From contig JAADEV010000084.1 of NCBI GenBank assembly GCA_013153295.1, positions 1 through 10,392 of the forward strand: DNA of 10,392 bases, in the 5' to 3' direction. Within the stretch, counting starts at the first letter, position 1; every line of letters begins with the position of its first letter. A program made the translations under genes and the position numbers. Source of the stretch: Aquificota bacterium. Its GTDB lineage: Bacteria; Aquificota; Aquificia; Aquificales; Hydrogenothermaceae. This document shows positions 7,183 through 10,392 of this stretch, one piece after another. The notes under the pieces were generated by a model. The model saw only the letters and a program-made list of their open reading frames with translations, was not told the DNA's origin and searched no databases.

Positions 7183-7909
7183 TTTCCCCTTCCTTTGACA
7201 GCCTTTTGTAAGCCTCCTTTGCGGCGTTGGTTTCAGCTTCCTTCTTTGACTTTCCTTTACCTATAGTTTTTAAATCCTCTATCTGACATTCTACAGTAAA
7301 AACTTTGTCGTGTTCAGGTCCCTTTGTCATAACAACTTTGTATTTAGGGGTTTTACCGAAAACCTTTTGGGTTAGTATCTGGAGTAGGGATTTGTAATCC
7401 CTTGGAATATCACCATTCTTTATATCCTTTATAAGCTGGTCTTTAAAAAATCTGTTAAAAATCTCCCTTGGTATATCTATACTGTATCCACAGTCTACAT
7501 AAATCGCCCCGAAAACAGCCTCAAACACATCACATAGTAAACTTTCCCTTTCCATACCCTTTTGGGCTATCTCCCCTTTACTAAGTAAAACCAGTTCACC
7601 TAAGTTTATTATCCTTGCCAGTTTAGAAAGGTATGCCTCACTAATTACAGCTGAACGGATTTGGGATAACTCCCCTTCCCTTGCCTTTGGAAATGCCTTT
7701 ATGAGTATCTCACTTACAATTAGTGATAGAACAGCATCACCTAAAAACTCTAATACCTCGTAGTCTGCTATTTTTTTAGGATACTCAACTGCAAATGAAC
7801 GGTGGGTTAGGGCGTTTAAAAGGATAGTTTTATCTTTAAACTGGTATCCAAGCCTTTCTTCTAATACTTTTATCCTTTCAGCAAACTCTTTAACCAGATT
7901 ATCCTTCAT
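7169..7909 (-). CDS. rnc: Ribonuclease III
   Basis: RNase III cuts double-stranded RNA, including rRNA precursors. The 246-residue product has the signature [10 protein letters not shown] at 50-59, with catalytic E54 and D58. The second acidic pair, D127 and E130, is in CDVFEA. A double-stranded RNA-binding domain follows at about 171-238, ending in [18 protein letters not shown]. Length and layout are normal. I chose the ATG at 7909, which overlaps the fabF stop by 11 bp and gives a standard N terminus. A TTG 42 bases further upstream is in frame but would lengthen the overlap to 53 bp and add residues unlike the family. No good Shine-Dalgarno precedes the ATG, so translation probably depends on coupling to fabF. 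Its 3' end overlaps the convergent glycosyltransferase gene by 14 bp. Confidence 0.95.
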   Translation of the reverse strand: MKDNLVKEFAERIKVLEERLGYQFKDKTILLNALTHRSFAVEYPKKIADYEVLEFLGDAVLSLIVSEILIKAFPKAREGELSQIRSAVISEAYLSKLARIINLGELVLLSKGEIAQKGMERESLLCDVFEAVFGAIYVDCGYSIDIPREIFNRFFKDQLIKDIKNGDIPRDYKSLLQILTQKVFGKTPKYKVVMTKGPEHDKVFTVECQIEDLKTIGKGKSKKEAETNAAKEAYKRLSKEGETTSH

Positions 7910-9146
7910 AGGCTTTAAATGCCAAGCAGGCGTTTGTTCCACCAAAACCAAACGAGTTAGATATGGCTACTTTTACAGGATACTCCACAGCTTTGTTAGG
8001 TGTGTAATCTAAATCACACTCAGGGTCAGGGTGTTCGTAGTTTATTGTAGGTGGGATTATACCTGTTTCTATTGTTTTTACTGTAGCCACAGCCTCAACT
8101 GCCCCTGCCGCACCTAAAAGGTGTCCAATCATTGATTTTATAGAGCTTATTTTAAGTTTGTATGCGTGGTCTCCAAAGACCTTTTTTATTCCAAGGGTTT
8201 CCACTTTGTCATTTAAAGGTGTTGATGTTCCGTGGGCATTGATATAATCCACATCTTCAGGGGATAGGTTTCCGTCCCTTAATGCCATCTCCATAACCCT
8301 TACTGCTCCATCTGCGTCTGATGAAGGGGCTGTAATATGGTGGGCGTCCCCTGTCATTCCGTATCCCACAACCTCTGCGTATATCTTTGCACCTCTCTTT
8401 AGGGCGTGTTCCAACTCCTCTAAGATAAGGATACCTGCACCTTCACCCATTACAAAGCCGTCCCTTTCTGCGTCAAATGGTCTTGATGCCTTTTGGGGTT
8501 CTTCATTCCTTGTTGAAAGGGCTTTCATATTTGCAAACCCTGCTATACCAAGGGGGGTAATGGCACTTTCAGTTCCCCCTGCTATCATAATATCAGCGTC
8601 TCCCCTTTGTATTACTTTAAAAGCGTCCCCTATTGAGTGTGTTCCTGTGGCACAGGCGGTCACAACACAGGAGTTAGGTCCCTTAAATCCAAACTCTATA
8701 GATATATAACCGGAAGCCATATTTGATATACCAGATGGTATAAAGAAAGGTGATACTCTCCTTGCCCCTTTTTCAAGGAGTAAGGTCTGCTGTTCTTCAA
8801 TATCCCTAAGGCCGCCGATACCGGTTCCTACTATAACACCTGCCCTATTCAGGTTTATACTGCCTAAATCCAGTCCTGCGTCTGCTACAGCCTCCTTGGC
8901 GGCAACCATAGCAAACTTTACAAAATCACTCATTCTTTTAGCTTCTTTAGGGTTAAGGTATTTTTTCGGGTCAAAATCTTTAATCTCTCCGGCTATAACC
9001 ACAGGCAGGTTGTAGGAGTAAGGGTCAAACCTTTTTATAACATCTATTCCACTTTTACCCTCTACTAAAGCCTGCCAAGTGTCTGCTACATTATGACCAA
9101 CCGGAGTTATTGCCCCTAAACCGGTAACGACGACCCTTCTACCCAT
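7899..9146 (-). CDS. fabF: 3-oxoacyl-[acyl-carrier-protein] synthase II
   Basis: FabF condenses malonyl-ACP with a growing acyl-ACP in the cytoplasmic type II fatty acid synthase. The 415-residue product has the nucleophile C165 in [11 protein letters not shown]305 in [12 protein letters not shown]337 in SSIKSMIGH and H342, which is the Cys-His-His set of KAS I/II enzymes. The C-terminal [10 protein letters not shown] segment is also typical. The protein starts [17 protein letters not shown], the usual family N terminus. A GGAG (9162-9159) lies 12 nt before the ATG, within the last codons of acpP, and the gap to acpP is 7 nt. The order fabG-acpP-fabF is the common bacterial fatty acid cluster. 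FabF rather than FabB is chosen from overall similarity and context. Confidence 0.97.
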   Translation of the reverse strand: MGRRVVVTGLGAITPVGHNVADTWQALVEGKSGIDVIKRFDPYSYNLPVVIAGEIKDFDPKKYLNPKEAKRMSDFVKFAMVAAKEAVADAGLDLGSINLNRAGVIVGTGIGGLRDIEEQQTLLLEKGARRVSPFFIPSGISNMASGYISIEFGFKGPNSCVVTACATGTHSIGDAFKVIQRGDADIMIAGGTESAITPLGIAGFANMKALSTRNEEPQKASRPFDAERDGFVMGEGAGILILEELEHALKRGAKIYAEVVGYGMTGDAHHITAPSSDADGAVRVMEMALRDGNLSPEDVDYINAHGTSTPLNDKVETLGIKKVFGDHAYKLKISSIKSMIGHLLGAAGAVEAVATVKTIETGIIPPTINYEHPDPECDLDYTPNKAVEYPVKVAISNSFGFGGTNACLAFKAYEG

Positions 9147-9153
9147 AGCCTAA

Positions 9154-9384
9154 TTATTCTCCTTTCTTAGATTTAATATACTCTATAACATCTCCTACAG
9201 TTGTGATTTTCTGTGCGTCTTCGTCTGGGATTTCAATATCAAACTCTTCCTCAAAAGCCATAATAAGTTCTACCACATCAAGGCTGTCAGCCCCAAGGTC
9301 ATCTGTAAACTTAGCCTCAGGAGTAATTTTCTCCACATCAACCCCTAACTGTTCTGCGATAATTTCCTTAATTCTTTCTTCCAT
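9154..9384 (-). CDS. acpP: Acyl carrier protein
   Basis: This acidic 76-residue protein has the phosphopantetheine attachment motif GADSLD with S34 as the modified serine. [22 protein letters not shown] follows in the usual helix II-III region, given here as 43-64. ACP carries acyl chains between the Fab enzymes by a thioester to the 4'-phosphopantetheine arm. Length and composition are typical. The ATG has a strong GGAGGT about 6 nt upstream (revcomp of 9391-9396). It lies 36 nt after fabG and 7 nt before fabF, between the two enzymes that act on its acyl cargo. Confidence 0.98.
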   Translation of the reverse strand: MEERIKEIIAEQLGVDVEKITPEAKFTDDLGADSLDVVELIMAFEEEFDIEIPDEDAQKITTVGDVIEYIKSKKGE

Positions 9385-9420
9385 CTTTAACCTCCAAACA
9401 GATTTTTGTATTTAAAATCT

Positions 9421-10155
9421 TTAATACATTCCACCGTTTACGTGTATCGTTTCACCGTTTATGTAAGATGCCATCTCTGAGGCAAGGAATACAACAGGGT
9501 CAGCTACCTCTTCAGGCTTTCCAAACCTTCCCATAGGTATCTGTTCCAGATACTTTTCTTTTATCTCAGCTGGTATCTGGTCTGTCATATCTGTTTCTAT
9601 AAATCCCGGTGCTACTGCGTTAACTGTTATACCCCTTGATGCAAGTTCCTTTGCAAGGGATTTGGTAAACCCTATAAGACCGGCTTTTGTTGTTGCGTAG
9701 TTTACCTGTCCTGCGTTCCCGGTGAAACCGACAACAGATGAGATATTTATAATCCTACCCCATCTTTTTTTCATCATTCCTTTTACAACAAGTTTTGTTA
9801 TTTTAAATGTTCCTGTAAGGTTTGTGTTTATAACCTCTTCCCAGTCTTCATCTTTCATTCTGATAAACAAGGTATCCCTTGTTAAACCTGCGTTGTTTAC
9901 TAAAATATCAACTGCTTTTACAACCTGTTCTATCTCCTTCCACTGGGAGGCTATATCTTCTGAAAAATCAAGTTTAAAACCGTAAGCCTCAACTCCAAAC
10001 TCATTCTTTATATTTTCAGCTACAAGCTGGGCGTTGGCTTTGTTTCTGCCTGTTATAATAACCGTTGCCCCGTGCTGGGCAAACTTTGTAGCTATAGCCT
10101 TTCCTATTCCCCTTGTAGACCCTGTAATAAGGGCTACTTTACCTTTAAAATCCAA
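9421..10155 (-). CDS. fabG: 3-oxoacyl-[acyl-carrier-protein] reductase
   Basis: FabG reduces 3-oxoacyl-ACP to 3-hydroxyacyl-ACP with NADPH. The 244-residue short-chain dehydrogenase has the cofactor loop TGSTRGIG (11-18), NNAG (87-90), catalytic S140 in INISSVVG, then Y153 and K157 in VNYATTKAG, and it ends VNGGMY. The start is TTG. The codon immediately before it in frame is TAG, so translation cannot begin earlier, and the resulting N terminus MDFKGKVALITG matches the family. GGGAG about 7 nt upstream can serve as ribosome binding site. It is the first gene of the minus-strand fab cluster. fabD and fabH, which often precede fabG, are not present; an apparent insertion-sequence end occupies that position. 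Confidence 0.97.
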   Translation of the reverse strand: MDFKGKVALITGSTRGIGKAIATKFAQHGATVIITGRNKANAQLVAENIKNEFGVEAYGFKLDFSEDIASQWKEIEQVVKAVDILVNNAGLTRDTLFIRMKDEDWEEVINTNLTGTFKITKLVVKGMMKKRWGRIINISSVVGFTGNAGQVNYATTKAGLIGFTKSLAKELASRGITVNAVAPGFIETDMTDQIPAEIKEKYLEQIPMGRFGKPEEVADPVVFLASEMASYINGETIHVNGGMY

Positions 10156-10194
10156 CTATCCTCTCCCTACCACTTTTGTAAAACTCTGTTAATT

Positions 10195-10223
10195 ATCTTA
10201 CAATAAAAATTAAGGGTAGTTAA
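10195..10223 (-). promoter_or_regulatory. Weak candidate promoter for fabG, possibly hybrid with the IS end
   Basis: On the minus strand TTAACT (10223-10218) and TAAGAT (10200-10195) are separated by 17 bp, each matching four of six consensus positions. The -35 box overlaps the stop codon of the transposase fragment, so it may belong to the mobile element. Another weak pairing, TTGTAA (10203-10198) with TACAAA (10180-10175), also at 17 bp, lies wholly outside the element. Neither is strong, and a GATAAT at 10197-10192 lacks a good -35. I can say only that the promoter probably lies between about 10165 and 10225. Confidence 0.25.
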
Positions 10224-10392
10224 CCATTTTGTTGGTGAAATAGAAAGAGAGATAAAATTAGGTTGAGATAAAAAATATCATGCATAAAAGCCTTAGTCTT
10301 TCTCTTTAAATTAGCTATATAACTTCTGATAACAGAGTGAAAAGCCTCATTTCTATTTACCTTCCCACCTTTCTTAACTATATGTTTCCCCT
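10220..10392 (-). mobile_element. C-terminal part of an IS1-like transposase, cut by window edge
   Basis: The minus strand from 10390 down to a TAA at 10222-10220 reads 56 codons without a stop and enters the window from the right. The peptide includes GGKVNRNEAFHSVIRSY, NLKRKTKAF and, near its end, SLFLFHQQNG. The pattern NRNExFHSxxRxxxxxLxRKxK resembles the C-terminal end of DDE transposases of the IS1 type. The family assignment is from memory and moderate. Only the tail is visible, so whether the gene is complete cannot be judged. The stop is 64 bp upstream of the fabG start codon. GGGTAGTTAACC at 10214-10225 could mark the terminal inverted repeat, since such repeats often lie at or over the transposase stop, but the partner end is outside the window. 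Confidence 0.6.

Noticed and set aside
7910..7951. Upstream TTG start for rnc adding 14 residues
   Set aside because: It would overlap fabF by 53 bp and adds residues unlike RNase III; the ATG at 7909 gives the normal N terminus.
9203..9415. Plus-strand serine-rich frame opposite acpP
   Set aside because: It is the antisense of the acidic ACP sequence; the Ser/Ile repeats reflect Glu/Asp codons on the other strand.
1..10392. CRISPR array, toxin-antitoxin pair or phage genes
   Set aside because: I saw no spaced direct repeats and no such protein families; nearly every base is accounted for by housekeeping genes and short gaps.

Overview
The window looks like an ordinary chromosomal segment of a thermophilic, moderately AT-rich bacterium, most likely in the Aquificota (perhaps the Persephonella/Sulfurihydrogenibium branch). 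This placement is inference. It rests on AGA/AGG for arginine, frequent ATA for isoleucine, lysine-rich proteins, very tight gene packing, and TilS and FtsH sequences that resemble what I remember of Aquifex. No database comparison was possible.

Layout: (1) Positions 1-472, minus strand, hold the N-terminal 157 codons of aconitase B (acnB), which runs off the left edge. (2) Positions 473-646 are a divergent promoter region with good sigma70-type boxes on both strands and a perfect 17-bp palindrome covering the acnB -35 box. (3) Positions 647-7182, plus strand, look like one long transcription unit: rpsT, a CAT-anticodon tRNA, tilS, ftsH, tatD, a small half-length FAD-binding protein, and an ArnT-like membrane glycosyltransferase. 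Gaps are at most 14 nt, two junctions overlap, and I see no internal terminator. (4) Positions 7169-10155, minus strand, hold fabG-acpP-fabF-rnc. This cluster meets the plus-strand operon tail-to-tail with a 14-bp overlap of the two coding ends. (5) Positions 10220-10392, minus strand, hold the C-terminal 56 codons of an apparent IS1-like transposase. Its stop lies only 64 bp upstream of the fabG start, so a mobile element sits at the fab promoter.

The genes are mostly core housekeeping: translation (S20, tRNA, TilS), membrane protein quality control (FtsH), nuclease/hydrolase (TatD), envelope glycosylation (GT), the fatty-acid elongation core (FabG, AcpP, FabF), dsRNA processing (RNase III) and the TCA/reductive TCA cycle (AcnB). 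I do not see an undescribed multi-gene system. The points worth a second look are the acnB palindrome, the tRNA embedded directly ahead of tilS, the half-length flavoprotein, the overlapping convergent operon ends at rnc, and the IS end abutting the fab operon.
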